Assembly (NCBI GenBank): GCA_026225055.1 | Contig: JAMFSA010000213.1 | Coordinates: 29,940-93,939, forward strand | Direction of reading: 5' to 3' | Source: Mucilaginibacter xinganensis | GTDB lineage: Bacteria; Bacteroidota; Bacteroidia; Sphingobacteriales; Sphingobacteriaceae | Length of the DNA stretch: 64,000 nt | In this document: one piece after another, positions 8,829-18,347 of the stretch | How positions within the stretch are numbered: position 1 is the stretch's first letter | How the letters are laid out: every line of letters starts with the position of its first letter | Notes under the pieces: model-generated | What the model was told of the DNA's origin: nothing | Seen by the model: the letters and a program-made list of their open reading frames with translations, nothing else | Databases searched by the model: none | Program-made: the position numbers and the translations under genes

Positions 8829-10416
8829 GTGGGGTAACCTTACACGGTGGCTTTTTACAATTATTGGCTTCATTAAAAACAGGCTGGACCACCTCATTAC
8901 CCCATATTTTATGGCCGGCCCTTTTTGGATTATCCAGAAAATGCTGGTTCCTGTCGAGGAAATGGCGGTCAATCGCTGACTTGCATTCGTCCAGTGAAGC
9001 ATAATTACTATTATGGATAACCGATTTTGCCAATCCACTAAATACGGATTCGATGATGTTTAAGAATTGGGCGGTCGCGGGCAAAGGAGCCAGCTCGACT
9101 AAAGGGGTTTGGTGAACCCTTCTATACTCGACTGTGTTTATTTCTTCGATTCGCTTGTATAATTTTTTCGAGGCGTGCCAGCTGGCACAATCCCAGGAGA
9201 AATACAATTTTGTAGCGCTTTGATATTGTGTAAGCAAAACATCCAGCAGTTTGATCATTTCATCCGTATTTTTAAACAGGGAATAGAAATGCGTGACCTG
9301 GTTCGTTGACAATTCCAGCGCTGCCGTAATGATCAGCCAGCCCTGGCTCTTTTGGGAGGTTTCAACAATCCTTGGAAATTGATTTTTGGTATAGCTCCGG
9401 CCGCCTTTTACATTCACCGAAAAATGGCCGAATTCATCGACAGAGAAGAATTTTTCGGTTCCCGAGAGGTTGGAGAGAATATTTTTGATGTGGTCGAGCT
9501 TTACTTTAAAATCAGGATCAGGGCTGGTTAGCCGCTCCCTCGATCTCCTGAAACCATAACCGGCTTTATCCAACAGCGTCCATACCGTACTGTGGCTGAT
9601 ATATTCGCCGTATATTTTGGTATAGACTTTAGCCAGGTCCTCCAGCTTCCAGGAGGCCCGGTTCAAACCATGGAGCTGCGGGGTCTGGTGGATGAGCTGT
9701 ATGACCCGGTCCTGTTTTACCTTAACTTTTGCCAACAGATCAGCATTAACGGTATAAGGCGCATCGATCAGGCCGGCTATTCCCTTTTCCTTATAATTAT
9801 CGATCCAGCGCAGCACGCTTTTGACCGTCCTACCCAAATGCCTGGCCATTTCTTTGACGGTACGCCCATCAAAAGAACCAAGAATGACTGTCGCGCGTTC
9901 CCAGTTTTTGTGATCGAATGAATTCGTCCATTTGACCAGCATCGCCCTGTCTTCCAAGCTGATCCATTTAACTTTTCGGTGCGCATAACAACAACTATTG
10001 GTTTTTCGCCGCCATTCCAGAAAATACACCTCAAAATAATGTAAGCAATAACCTGTTAGACGTATCCGCTTATAATCCAACCACAAATGCTCCGCAATCA
10101 CTCTGTGCTCCGTGACCGCCTCAATTAAAACAGGGAACAAATTAATCAGGTCAAGATATTGGTTAGTCCGCGGCCGTATCACCGGCGCTTTTGGTAACCT
10201 GAAACTAAAATCCTTGAGCCTGTTGGGGTAACGTTGTTCAATCTCGCGACATTCCTTTACATACTTGGTGACGGTATTTTTGGAGATATGGAGTTGCCCC
10301 TCCATCCAGGCGTGATTAAAATGCCCCTTTATATATTCCCGGCGTAACACATTAAATTTAGCCTTTTCCAGTGGTGCTGTCATGAGGATGAATTGAGGAT
10401 GGTCTTTAAAGGACAA
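8821..10416 (-). mobile_element. IS630-like transposase (DDE), unusually long
   Basis: A 531-residue protein. The C-terminal half has the IS630/Tc1-type DDE core: SVDEFGHF (first Asp), FSWDCASWH (second Asp) and NIIESVFSGL (Glu). It is preceded by a helix-turn-helix (ILGSFDGRTVKEMARHLGRT). The first 150 or so residues are an extra segment with an IstA-like 'AWMEGQLHISKNTVTKYVKE' helix-turn-helix, making it longer than typical IS630 proteins. All catalytic acids are present. Terminal repeats could not be defined: short AGTGG-containing ends near 8828 and 10450 are only weakly alike, and no clear TA duplication is visible. The stop codon lies inside the 3' end of lepB. Confidence 0.8.
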
Positions 10417-10553
10417 GGCAAGACCAGGAAGGTTTCGGTACTACCACTAATTATTTATCTTGCAGTCGGTCGGCAACGATGACAAAGAAATTATTTTTAC
10501 GAGTCTAATGAATGAACATCAAAAATAATATATTTACGCCCGAAAATAACCTA

Positions 10554-11888
10554 ATGACCTTACAACTAAGAAACTTTAGCTTTTTACTGTTATTATTTTA
10601 TAGCCTGGGCTGCAAGAAAAGCCAGACAGTAAACCCTCCTGCCGACCCAACTTATCTTCCGCCAAAAGCGATAGTTGTTGTCAGCGGTAACAACCAATTT
10701 GGTTATTCCGGCAAACCCCTGGATACGATCGTGATCAAAGTCACGCCGGCTTCTCCGGCCGACACCTCCGCTTATAGCTATGGTTATTATCTTGGTAATT
10801 ATCAGGATGCATTTTATATTTTAGGACACACCTATAGCGGTGGTTCAATTTATGTAAAAGTTTTATGGCAGCTGGCATCAAACGCTACTTCGCCGGCAGC
10901 GACTTTCTACGCTTATAATCATTGCACAGGACAACAGAACCAGGCAGGCGGCTGTAAGCTGCTGGACTCTGTAAAGCTGTCCGCTGATGTCAGGAAACCG
11001 TGGATCAGCATCTATAATCAAAATACGGGAGGCTTTGATGCGCTTTATGACCTTTGTTTTACAAGTCCGGATAACGGATTGGCCATAGGTGAAGGGTCGG
11101 GTGTGGTACGTACTGCGGATGGCGGTAAGACATGGACTACTGGACCGCCTATCCGTACAGATAACGATGCGGAGCTATTGGCCTTCTCAGGGCCGGATAC
11201 CGGTCTGGTCATATTGGTCAACAATTATGCGCAGTTCACTTACGATGGCGGCAAAACATTTAATCAACAAGCTTGGACCCCCCCCTTTGAGGGCGATCAT
11301 AGCTCCGCAGCCTATTATATGGCCAGCAGCAAAACAATATATTCCGTGGGCCATCAGGGCCAACTGGCCAAGACAGCAGATGGCGGCAACACCTGGAGCA
11401 CTTTCAATTTTAATATCCTTAACGGGTTCGATGCGCTCAGCGTTGTCGGCAAAGATACGCTCTATGCGGTCGGCGATGTCGGGCTTATCGTAAAGAGCAC
11501 GGATGCAGGCCAAACCTGGAAACGGGAGCTTATACAGTTAAATAATTATTTGAGCAGCGTTTATTTTATCACGAACAACTTTGGCTTCGCAGGAGGCCAG
11601 GATGGCGTGCTGATCCGAACAACAGATGGCGGCGCAAACTGGAGCAGCATCAAAACCGGTCTAAGTTTTCCCGTCATCGCAATCCGGTTTTTCGGGAGTA
11701 CACACGGCTACATCGTAACCAGCGGCGGCGAGATCGCCGAAAGCAAGGACGGGGGCTTAACCTGGACCGTGCGGAATGTAAACAATTACGGCGTTGGCAG
11801 TCTCAATAAAGCAGTAATTAAAGACCAGACCATCATTTTTGGATTAGAAGGACCATCAATTTATACCTATGACCTTACGCAGCAATAA
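10554..11888 (+). CDS. Ycf48-like beta-propeller lipoprotein
   Basis: A 444-residue lipoprotein starting at ATG 10554 with lipobox SLGC. After a roughly 120-residue N-terminal beta domain containing VVSGNNQFGYSG, it carries repeated BNR/Ycf48 motifs: TADGGKTW, TYDGGKTF, TADGGNTW, STDAGQTW, TTDGGANW and SKDGGLTW. These spaced Asp-box-like repeats form a beta-propeller. It is probably exposed at the outer membrane or surface; the ligand is unknown. The next gene is a paralogue and overlaps its end by 20 bases. Confidence 0.8.
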   Translation: MTLQLRNFSFLLLLFYSLGCKKSQTVNPPADPTYLPPKAIVVVSGNNQFGYSGKPLDTIVIKVTPASPADTSAYSYGYYLGNYQDAFYILGHTYSGGSIYVKVLWQLASNATSPAATFYAYNHCTGQQNQAGGCKLLDSVKLSADVRKPWISIYNQNTGGFDALYDLCFTSPDNGLAIGEGSGVVRTADGGKTWTTGPPIRTDNDAELLAFSGPDTGLVILVNNYAQFTYDGGKTFNQQAWTPPFEGDHSSAAYYMASSKTIYSVGHQGQLAKTADGGNTWSTFNFNILNGFDALSVVGKDTLYAVGDVGLIVKSTDAGQTWKRELIQLNNYLSSVYFITNNFGFAGGQDGVLIRTTDGGANWSSIKTGLSFPVIAIRFFGSTHGYIVTSGGEIAESKDGGLTWTVRNVNNYGVGSLNKAVIKDQTIIFGLEGPSIYTYDLTQQ

Positions 11889-13200
11889 ACCCCTGTATTT
11901 TCTTATCCTGTTACTAACCTGGCTGCAGTTGGCTTGTAAAAAAGAAAACCACGCCCCGGCTGGCGCAGGTCCCAAAGGCCATTTGACGCTGATTACAGGC
12001 AACAATCAATCCGGCACCTATGGACAAGACCTGGCTGACAGCCTGGTGGTGAAGATAGTGGCGCCCTCGGGATCAAGCAGCAGCAAATATTCCATACAGG
12101 TTAACATGGCGCAGGGTAACGGGCTGATCGAAGGGATCGTACCCAATGAGTTCCTTAGCGCGACCTTGAATAATGGCGTTATTACACTCAAATGGCGTCT
12201 TGGTTGTGATAACCCGGCACAAAAAGTCCGTGTCTATTTATATGCGGATAGCCTTATCTATAATAACAACGCAGCTAGCGGGGTGCCTGATGATTCGCTG
12301 ACCATAAACGCTTCCGGATCGAAACCATCCGGCTGGGGAAGGTCCTGTGGCTGTGGCACACCGGCGTACAATGCAAAAATTTCCTCTTTTGACCACCATA
12401 CCTTATACCTGGCCAGCAATGGGCTGTATTCCTCCGTCGATGGCGGCACCAACTGGTACGCGGTTAAAGGGGTGCCTTACTGGTCATCTGTGACGGATGT
12501 ACAATTTAACGACAAGGGCTGGATGTATGTGCTGACCGCAAATAACGGCATTTATTTCAGTCAGGATATTAAAACCTGGCAAGCGATCAATAATGGGATC
12601 CTCGATATGCGTACGCCCACGGCTTTCACCGTGGCCGGCAACCTGATGTTCGTAAGTTTTTATTTCGATGGCCCTTATATGACCAGCAATAACGGTGCCT
12701 TCTGGCAAAAATTTCTTGTTGGTTACGGCTCACAGCGGTGCTACCTCATCCGCCGCCATCCAAACGGAAATATTTACATGTTTAATGACTGGAACGACCT
12801 GCTCGTTTCCAAAGACACGGCAAAAACATGGCAATTGATCCCCTTAAACGGACAATTGCTGAATTATTCGGCCTACGACCTGGAGATCGGTCCGGACGGC
12901 AATCTATACCTCGGTTCGGATGCCGCAACGCTGGCAATTATTTCACCGCTTACCGGTCAGGGCACCTTCCGGAGTTTTTACCAATATAATGCCTCTACCC
13001 AACCCACCAATAACATCAATTTTTACAATGGTGACGTTTACTTCTTACTGAACGCTAATCCACAGCCAGGAATCTACAGCGTCAATAATAATTGGAGTAT
13101 CTTAAATCTCGGGTTCACCAAGACGATTACTTCCTATTATATCAGGCAAGACGGCAGCTTTTTATTGTACAGCTATGATGGCCTTTATTATCGCAATTAA
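11869..13200 (+). CDS. Second Ycf48/BNR-like lipoprotein (tandem paralogue)
   Basis: A 443-residue lipoprotein with lipobox LQLAC. Its N-terminal domain repeats that of the preceding gene (LITGNNQSGTYGQDLADSLVVKI against VVSGNNQFGYSGKPLDTIVIKV). A propeller-like region follows with fewer clear Asp boxes (SVDGGTNW, SNNGAFW, SKDTAKTW). Start and stop overlap (20 bases) suggests co-translation with the upstream paralogue. Local duplication followed by divergence is the simplest origin. Function is unknown. Confidence 0.75.
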   Translation: MTLRSNKPLYFLILLLTWLQLACKKENHAPAGAGPKGHLTLITGNNQSGTYGQDLADSLVVKIVAPSGSSSSKYSIQVNMAQGNGLIEGIVPNEFLSATLNNGVITLKWRLGCDNPAQKVRVYLYADSLIYNNNAASGVPDDSLTINASGSKPSGWGRSCGCGTPAYNAKISSFDHHTLYLASNGLYSSVDGGTNWYAVKGVPYWSSVTDVQFNDKGWMYVLTANNGIYFSQDIKTWQAINNGILDMRTPTAFTVAGNLMFVSFYFDGPYMTSNNGAFWQKFLVGYGSQRCYLIRRHPNGNIYMFNDWNDLLVSKDTAKTWQLIPLNGQLLNYSAYDLEIGPDGNLYLGSDAATLAIISPLTGQGTFRSFYQYNASTQPTNNINFYNGDVYFLLNANPQPGIYSVNNNWSILNLGFTKTITSYYIRQDGSFLLYSYDGLYYRN

Positions 13201-13239
13201 ACTTGAAGATTGCGATAAATAGCCGTCAATTAACGATAG

Positions 13240-13464
13240 TTAAATTTGATATGCGCCAGGTAAGGTGTCAGTGGTTCTAAAGGCCCGGAACCGTAATATT
13301 TTATTAGCTGCCTCATCATAAAAAACTTCTACATAAAAAGTATGGATAGAATACAACTGCACCCGAAGCCCATTCTCCTTTCTGTCGCCCAGAAAATTTC
13401 CACCCCAAACCGCGTCAGCTTTCGCATTATCATCCATCAAATTAAAATCATATAAAGTAAGCAT
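13240..13464 (-). CDS. Small hypothetical protein
   Basis: A 74-residue protein (MLTLYDFNLMDDNAKADAVW...). It alternates hydrophobic and polar residues, as expected for a small beta-sheet fold, with the stretch 'LYSIHTFYVEVFYDEAANKI'. There is no signal peptide and no recognised domain. It forms a pair with the next minus-strand small gene 26 bases upstream; the two may be co-transcribed. Confidence 0.55.
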   Translation of the reverse strand: MLTLYDFNLMDDNAKADAVWGGNFLGDRKENGLRVQLYSIHTFYVEVFYDEAANKILRFRAFRTTDTLPGAYQI

Positions 13465-13490
13465 AACTCTAAAATAACAGAATTTCTGCG

Positions 13491-13715
13491 CTAACGCAAT
13501 TTTTCCAGCAGATCCGCAATCGCACCCAATAAGCCCGGCTCAACCTGGCCCGGAACCCCGATCGCGCGGTAACTCCCCTCCTCATCAGGCTCAAAGATCA
13601 CCATCACCTCATCAACCATAACCTCTACACGGTACGTATAACCATACGGGTATATCTTCAGTGGCAGGTCCATCTCCCGTCCTTTAAAATTCAAAGGCAA
13701 TACCAGTTCATCCAT
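13491..13715 (-). CDS. Small acidic hypothetical protein
   Basis: A 74-residue acidic protein (MDELVLPLNFKGREMDLPLK...) with beta-strand-like segments and a C-terminal amphipathic helix (LLGAIADLLEKL). The family was not recognised. It lies just upstream of the other small minus-strand gene and divergent from the NlpC/P60 lipoprotein. Confidence 0.55.
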   Translation of the reverse strand: MDELVLPLNFKGREMDLPLKIYPYGYTYRVEVMVDEVMVIFEPDEEGSYRAIGVPGQVEPGLLGAIADLLEKLR

Positions 13716-13762
13716 AAGTATTCAAAACAGTTTTCCTGCCGGTTTGTAAGATACAGTATATC

Positions 13763-14293
13763 ATGAAGAACCGGCCGGGTATCTATTTATTTTTCATTTG
13801 CCTATGTTGCGCCTGTCAGTATAAGAAGCCGTTAACCTCCTACCAGGCCGAACACATCACCCATATCGAAACCGGCAAAACGACACCTGAGGAACTGGTT
13901 AATTACGCCTGCTCACTGGCGGGAACACCCTATAAATACGGATCAAGTGATCCCAAACAAGGATTTGACTGTTCGGGCTTTGTAACCTATGTTTTTAATC
14001 ACTTCGATATCATGGTACCTCGTACCTCTTTAGATTTTACACCTGTGCAAAAATCAATCCCACTGGCGAAAGCAAAGTTAGGCGACCTGGTACTGTTTAC
14101 AAGGAACGACAGCACAAAGCGCTTAGCTGGCCACATGGGCATTATCTCCTCCCTCCCCGGGGAACCCCTGCGCTTCATGCACGCCACCTCCGGCAGGGAA
14201 AAGGAAGTAGTAGAAACTGACTTTCATACCGCTTATTATGAAGCCAGGTTTCTCCGGGTTATCCGCATATTTTCGCAGAACGACCGCAAATAA
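13763..14293 (+). CDS. NlpC/P60 family peptidoglycan hydrolase lipoprotein
   Basis: A 176-residue lipoprotein (signal peptide ending LCCAC). The NlpC/P60 domain is complete: GTPYKYGSSDPKQGFDCSGF with the catalytic Cys, HMGIISS with the first His, and the last polar residue in the MHATSGREK region. These enzymes cut the D-Glu to diamino-acid bond of stem peptides in the periplasm. At under 180 residues it has no extra SH3 domains. Confidence 0.88.
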   Translation: MKNRPGIYLFFICLCCACQYKKPLTSYQAEHITHIETGKTTPEELVNYACSLAGTPYKYGSSDPKQGFDCSGFVTYVFNHFDIMVPRTSLDFTPVQKSIPLAKAKLGDLVLFTRNDSTKRLAGHMGIISSLPGEPLRFMHATSGREKEVVETDFHTAYYEARFLRVIRIFSQNDRK

Positions 14294-14330
14294 TTAAAAA
14301 TATTTTTCCGCCACGATCGTCCTAACTGAT

Positions 14331-15506
14331 ATGTCAAACGTATTATTTTTAGGAATGCCCTCGCATGGGCATGTGAAGCCCACGTTGGGGTTAGTAGATG
14401 AGCTCAACCGCCGAGGTGAGCAGATCTTTTATTTCGCTTCGGAACCTTTCCGGACAAAAATCGAGGCTGCGGGTGCAGCATTTTACAGTTACAACGAGGA
14501 TCTTAACATTTTTAAATCCGGTAATAAACTGGGACAAGGCGGCGGCTTGCTAAGCCTGACCAGTAAGGCCCCTTCGGTGATAGCAAATATTCTTGCACAA
14601 ACAGCCGGCATCAAATTCGATTACCTTATCCATTCTGCCGCGTTTTCTTTTACCGGAGCCATGGTACAGATACTGAACATTCCTTCCGTTTCATCACTTG
14701 CAGTTTTTGCCGGGCTTGACCGCTTTAAACAAATGGTAAACTTTATGTTGCCTGATACAATTCGGCATAATTACGAATCAGTAACTAAAACTATTCAAAA
14801 CACTTACGGGTTCACACTGCCGCCAAACACAATGGAGCTGATGTTATATCCCAGCCCGCTGAAATTGGTTTATACTTCGCGTTATTTCGCGCCAGCATCA
14901 GCCTACCTGGACGAGACCTGCCGGTTTGTGGGGCCGCCCATATATGAACGGCAGGAAGATTTGGATTTTCCCTTTGAAAGATTGGAAAATAAAAAAGTAT
15001 TATATATCTCGCTGGGTACGGTTTTCGGCAACTTTGATACCCATGTTTACGATGTGTTCAGCGCAGCATTTGCGGATTGGGACGGTATAGTGGTTATGGC
15101 CGCGCATGGCGTTGATCTTACTGATCATCGGTTTCCGGAACACTTTATCATACGCAACTATGTTCCTCAGAATGCATTGCTTAAATATACCCATGCAGCA
15201 ATTACGCACGCGGGCATGAACAGCATGAGTGACCTGATCGGTAATGAAGTACCTTTCGTTAGTCTACCCATGGGTGCCGATCAGCCGTTATTAGCCGCCA
15301 GGGCGGCGGAACTTGGCGCTACTATCGTGCTGGATATTCATCAGCTGGAATCCGATGAACTAAAAAAAGCAGTAAACAAAGTATTAGCTGAACCAGCTTA
15401 CACACTGTCAATCGCCAGGATCGCGGATTCTTTCCGCGCCGCAGGTGGTTATCCGAAAGCCGTAGATGAAATATTTTGTTTCAAAGAGCAGCAGCAAATT
15501 AGCTAA
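14331..15506 (+). CDS. MGT-type glycosyltransferase (GT1)
   Basis: A 391-residue GT-B glycosyltransferase of the macrolide/UGT type. The N-terminal Rossmann half opens with VLFLGMPSHGHVKPTLGLVDEL, typical of this group. The C-terminal donor-binding motif reads 'ITHAGMNSMSDLIGNEVPFV' then LPMGADQPLLAARAAELG. It transfers sugar from an NDP-sugar to a small hydrophobic acceptor; the acceptor is not predictable. Neighbours are an NTF2-like protein, a LysR regulator and an MFS exporter, which together resemble a small detoxification or tailoring cluster. Confidence 0.85.
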   Translation: MSNVLFLGMPSHGHVKPTLGLVDELNRRGEQIFYFASEPFRTKIEAAGAAFYSYNEDLNIFKSGNKLGQGGGLLSLTSKAPSVIANILAQTAGIKFDYLIHSAAFSFTGAMVQILNIPSVSSLAVFAGLDRFKQMVNFMLPDTIRHNYESVTKTIQNTYGFTLPPNTMELMLYPSPLKLVYTSRYFAPASAYLDETCRFVGPPIYERQEDLDFPFERLENKKVLYISLGTVFGNFDTHVYDVFSAAFADWDGIVVMAAHGVDLTDHRFPEHFIIRNYVPQNALLKYTHAAITHAGMNSMSDLIGNEVPFVSLPMGADQPLLAARAAELGATIVLDIHQLESDELKKAVNKVLAEPAYTLSIARIADSFRAAGGYPKAVDEIFCFKEQQQIS

Positions 15507-15622
15507 TCGACCCTCTTTTTACTTTGCGGGTTCGGTGGGCCTCATTCCGAATATTTTTTTGAATTTACTGGTTTAAAATGTCCGTAAGATAATTTGTAGT
15601 AATTACACCGTATTTTTGCCCC

Positions 15623-16072
15623 ATGATCAAACTTCATACCTCTGAAATAGTTGAACAGCTGCGCCAGGCCCTGGAAGCAAGGAATTTCAAAGCGTTTGTT
15701 GACCTTTTTGCAGCTGACGCGCTATTTGAAGTCCCATTCGGGCTGCAAGAAAACCAAAAACGACTGAAAGGGATCGGACCGATCAGCGACCATTTTGATA
15801 GCATCGCGCAGAACCCTTCCACTAAACTTTTGGAGCTGCATAAAGTTACCGCTACACAACACCCGGGGCAAGATCCTGATACGGTAACCGTTGAATTCCG
15901 CATACAGGGTAGGTCTGTCTTAACAGGTAAGTCGTTTGACATGCCTTCTTCTATCGCTATTATCCGCTGTTACCAGGGAAAAGTGAAGCATTACAAAGAT
16001 TTCCCCAACAGCATAGGCTATGCGCAGATTGCCGGCGTACTACCTCAACTGGCCGCATCGCTGACAAAATAA
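15623..16072 (+). CDS. SnoaL/NTF2-like domain protein
   Basis: A 149-residue cytosolic protein with an NTF2-like fold: starting helix 'EIVEQLRQALEARNFKAFVD', the LFAADALFEVPFG segment, and later strands (TVEFRIQGRSVLTGKSF, AIIRCYQGKVKHYKDF). These often act as isomerases, hydrolases or binding proteins for small polycyclic or hydrophobic molecules. It lies 18 bases upstream of the lysR gene on the same strand, so the two are probably co-transcribed. Confidence 0.7.
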   Translation: MIKLHTSEIVEQLRQALEARNFKAFVDLFAADALFEVPFGLQENQKRLKGIGPISDHFDSIAQNPSTKLLELHKVTATQHPGQDPDTVTVEFRIQGRSVLTGKSFDMPSSIAIIRCYQGKVKHYKDFPNSIGYAQIAGVLPQLAASLTK

Positions 16073-16090
16073 TAACTTGATCAAACGAAA

Positions 16091-16996
16091 ATGCAAGCTA
16101 AAATCCTCAACTTATTCAAGATCAAAGTACTCTCAGAAGTTTGCAAAACAAACAGTTACCGCGTTGCATCCAAGAATCTTTATATTACCCCTTCGGCAGT
16201 TAGCAAGATTATCAAAAGCCTGGAAATCGAATGGAACCTTCAATTGGTCCGGTCCACCGGAAACAGCATAAAAGTCACCGCCCAGGCGGAACAACTGGCC
16301 GGCTTTGCAGCAGCGCTCCTGCAGGGCAACGACGATTTCACCAGTCAGCTAGCTGTTTTAAATGGGCGCAACAGTACGGCAACTTTACAGATAGGATCGG
16401 GAGGTTCGCACTCCAAAATCATTATGAACGGGCTGCTCACCTCGTTCTTGCAGTCATTTCCAAAACTGGAATACGAGGTCATCACCAACAACTCAGCTGA
16501 AATATTGAGAGCTGTAGAACGAGGTGAACTGGACTGCGGCATCGTATCAGGGATAGTGCCTGAAAATGTGGATCAGGAACTGATCTACCAGGACAATATT
16601 TCCTTATACGCCTGTCGCCGGCATCCGCTGGCATTCTCTATCGTATCGCTGAAGGGATTCGGCTACCCGGTCTGCCTCCGGGAAAAAGGTTCCTCCACCA
16701 GGCTGTATGTAGAAGAATTTTTAGCGGAAAAAGATATCCGGCTTCAAAATGTCAAGCAAACCGGGAAAAACGACGAACTAACGGATCATTTGTGCAAAAC
16801 CCAGGATGCCTTACAGTTCATATCCGACTTTTATTACCGGCACAGCACCTGGCACAAAGAATATGTGAAGGTCCAATGCCCGGAAATTCATATCCCTATT
16901 TCGGTTTATTTTATTTCCAGGAAGAACTTTCCCTTTCTAAAATTAAAAAAACATGTGCGCAGCATCGCTTTCCAGGAAGAAATTTTGGCACCCTGA
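16091..16996 (+). CDS. LysR family transcriptional regulator
   Basis: A 301-residue regulator. The winged helix-turn-helix is at about residues 6-63 (VLSEVCKTNSYRVASKNLYI then TPSAVSKIIKSLE). The periplasmic-binding-protein-like effector domain follows, with ELDCGIVSG as one hinge landmark. It sits between an NTF2-like gene and a MFS transporter gene (50 bases downstream, same strand), which is its most likely target. The inducer is unknown. Confidence 0.86.
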   Translation: MQAKILNLFKIKVLSEVCKTNSYRVASKNLYITPSAVSKIIKSLEIEWNLQLVRSTGNSIKVTAQAEQLAGFAAALLQGNDDFTSQLAVLNGRNSTATLQIGSGGSHSKIIMNGLLTSFLQSFPKLEYEVITNNSAEILRAVERGELDCGIVSGIVPENVDQELIYQDNISLYACRRHPLAFSIVSLKGFGYPVCLREKGSSTRLYVEEFLAEKDIRLQNVKQTGKNDELTDHLCKTQDALQFISDFYYRHSTWHKEYVKVQCPEIHIPISVYFISRKNFPFLKLKKHVRSIAFQEEILAP

Positions 16997-17046
16997 ATAA
17001 CCTTTTTTCGTTTTGGAACCCCTCGCCCCCTATGTAAGTTTGGGCC

Positions 17047-18312
17047 ATGAATACGATAGAAAACACTAAACAAGACCCTTTTGCGGCCCTGCGTTTCAAA
17101 GACTTCCGCGCATACATCGCCATGAACTTCTTTTTTACGTTCGCCTACCAAATGCAAACCATTGTTGTGGGTTTTTATATATACCAGCTCACCAAAAGTG
17201 TTTTTGCCCTGGGCATGCTTGGTCTCAGCGAAGCCATTCCCGCGGTAGGTATCGCTTTATATGGCGGTTATATCGCTGATAAATCCGAAAAAAGAACCAT
17301 GCTGTTGTGGATCTATACCGGTGTTTTTTTCTCATCGGCCGTAATGTATATAGTTACGCTAAAAAGCACGCCCCCCTATTTACCTGCCGGCTGGATCGTC
17401 CCGGTCATAAATAGTATGACATTTTGTAATGGCGTAGCACGCGCCTTTTTTGGCCCGGCCACCTTTACCGTTTACACCCACAGCATCCCAAAAGAACTTT
17501 ATCCTAACGGTACCACCTGGACCAGCTCTACCAAACGCTTAGCCTATATACTGGGCCCGGCAACCGGCGGCCTGGTATACGGATTTGCCGGAATAACGGC
17601 AGCGTTTTACATCATACTGCTTTTCATATTGCTGGCGTTGATCCTCGTTTATTTGATGAAGAAATATCCTGCCGTTTATAAACCAGTGGAAAACATTTGG
17701 TTTAGTCTTCGGGAAGGCATCGGCTTTGTATTTAAAACCAGGATGCTGCTGGGGGCGATGAGCCTTGACTTATTCTCGGTATTTTTTGGCGGCGTGGTCG
17801 CTTTATTACCCGCTTTTGCCTATACCCTGTTAAAAGTGGGTCCCCAAGGACTGGGGATCATGCGCGCCATATTTTCTATAGGGTCAGTATTGACGATGCT
17901 GGTCATGTCAAAATATTCACCCATGAACAGGCCTTGGCGAAATCTATTGATCGCTGTTGCCGGGTTTGGCATCTCCATTATTGGCTTTGGCCTTTCGCGG
18001 AATTTTTATCTTACTTTATTTTTCCTATTTGCCCAGGGCGCCTTCGACAGTGTAAGCGTTATTATCCGTGGCAGTATTATGCAATTGCTTACCCCGGGTC
18101 AAATGCGCGGCCGAATATCGGCAGTAAGTTCCATGTTTATCGGCTCATCAAATGAACTGGGTGATTTTGAATCAGGTACGGCAGCAAGTGTTCTTGGATT
18201 GGTACCAGCGGTTCTTTTTGGCGGCTGCGTGACGCTGACGGTCGTAACCGTCACTTATTTTAAAACCCGAAACTTATTATCGCTTTCACTGGCAGATGTT
18301 AGCACCACTTAG
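17047..18312 (+). CDS. MFS transporter (EntS/MFS_3-like)
   Basis: A 421-residue major facilitator with about 12 hydrophobic segments. The N-terminal 'DPFAALRFKDFRAYIAMNFF' and the loop GGYIADKSEKRTMLL (motif A region) match the exporter branch related to enterobactin exporter EntS. The substrate is unknown. It follows lysR on the same strand and probably exports a compound sensed by that regulator. Confidence 0.85.
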   Translation: MNTIENTKQDPFAALRFKDFRAYIAMNFFFTFAYQMQTIVVGFYIYQLTKSVFALGMLGLSEAIPAVGIALYGGYIADKSEKRTMLLWIYTGVFFSSAVMYIVTLKSTPPYLPAGWIVPVINSMTFCNGVARAFFGPATFTVYTHSIPKELYPNGTTWTSSTKRLAYILGPATGGLVYGFAGITAAFYIILLFILLALILVYLMKKYPAVYKPVENIWFSLREGIGFVFKTRMLLGAMSLDLFSVFFGGVVALLPAFAYTLLKVGPQGLGIMRAIFSIGSVLTMLVMSKYSPMNRPWRNLLIAVAGFGISIIGFGLSRNFYLTLFFLFAQGAFDSVSVIIRGSIMQLLTPGQMRGRISAVSSMFIGSSNELGDFESGTAASVLGLVPAVLFGGCVTLTVVTVTYFKTRNLLSLSLADVSTT

Positions 18313-18347
18313 TCTGCAGAATAAAACATAAATTATTAATTTCGCAC

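Noticed and set aside
8829..10450. Defined terminal repeats for the IS630-like element
   Set aside because: Only AGTGG and scattered matches align between the two ends and no TA duplication is visible, so no boundary is claimed.
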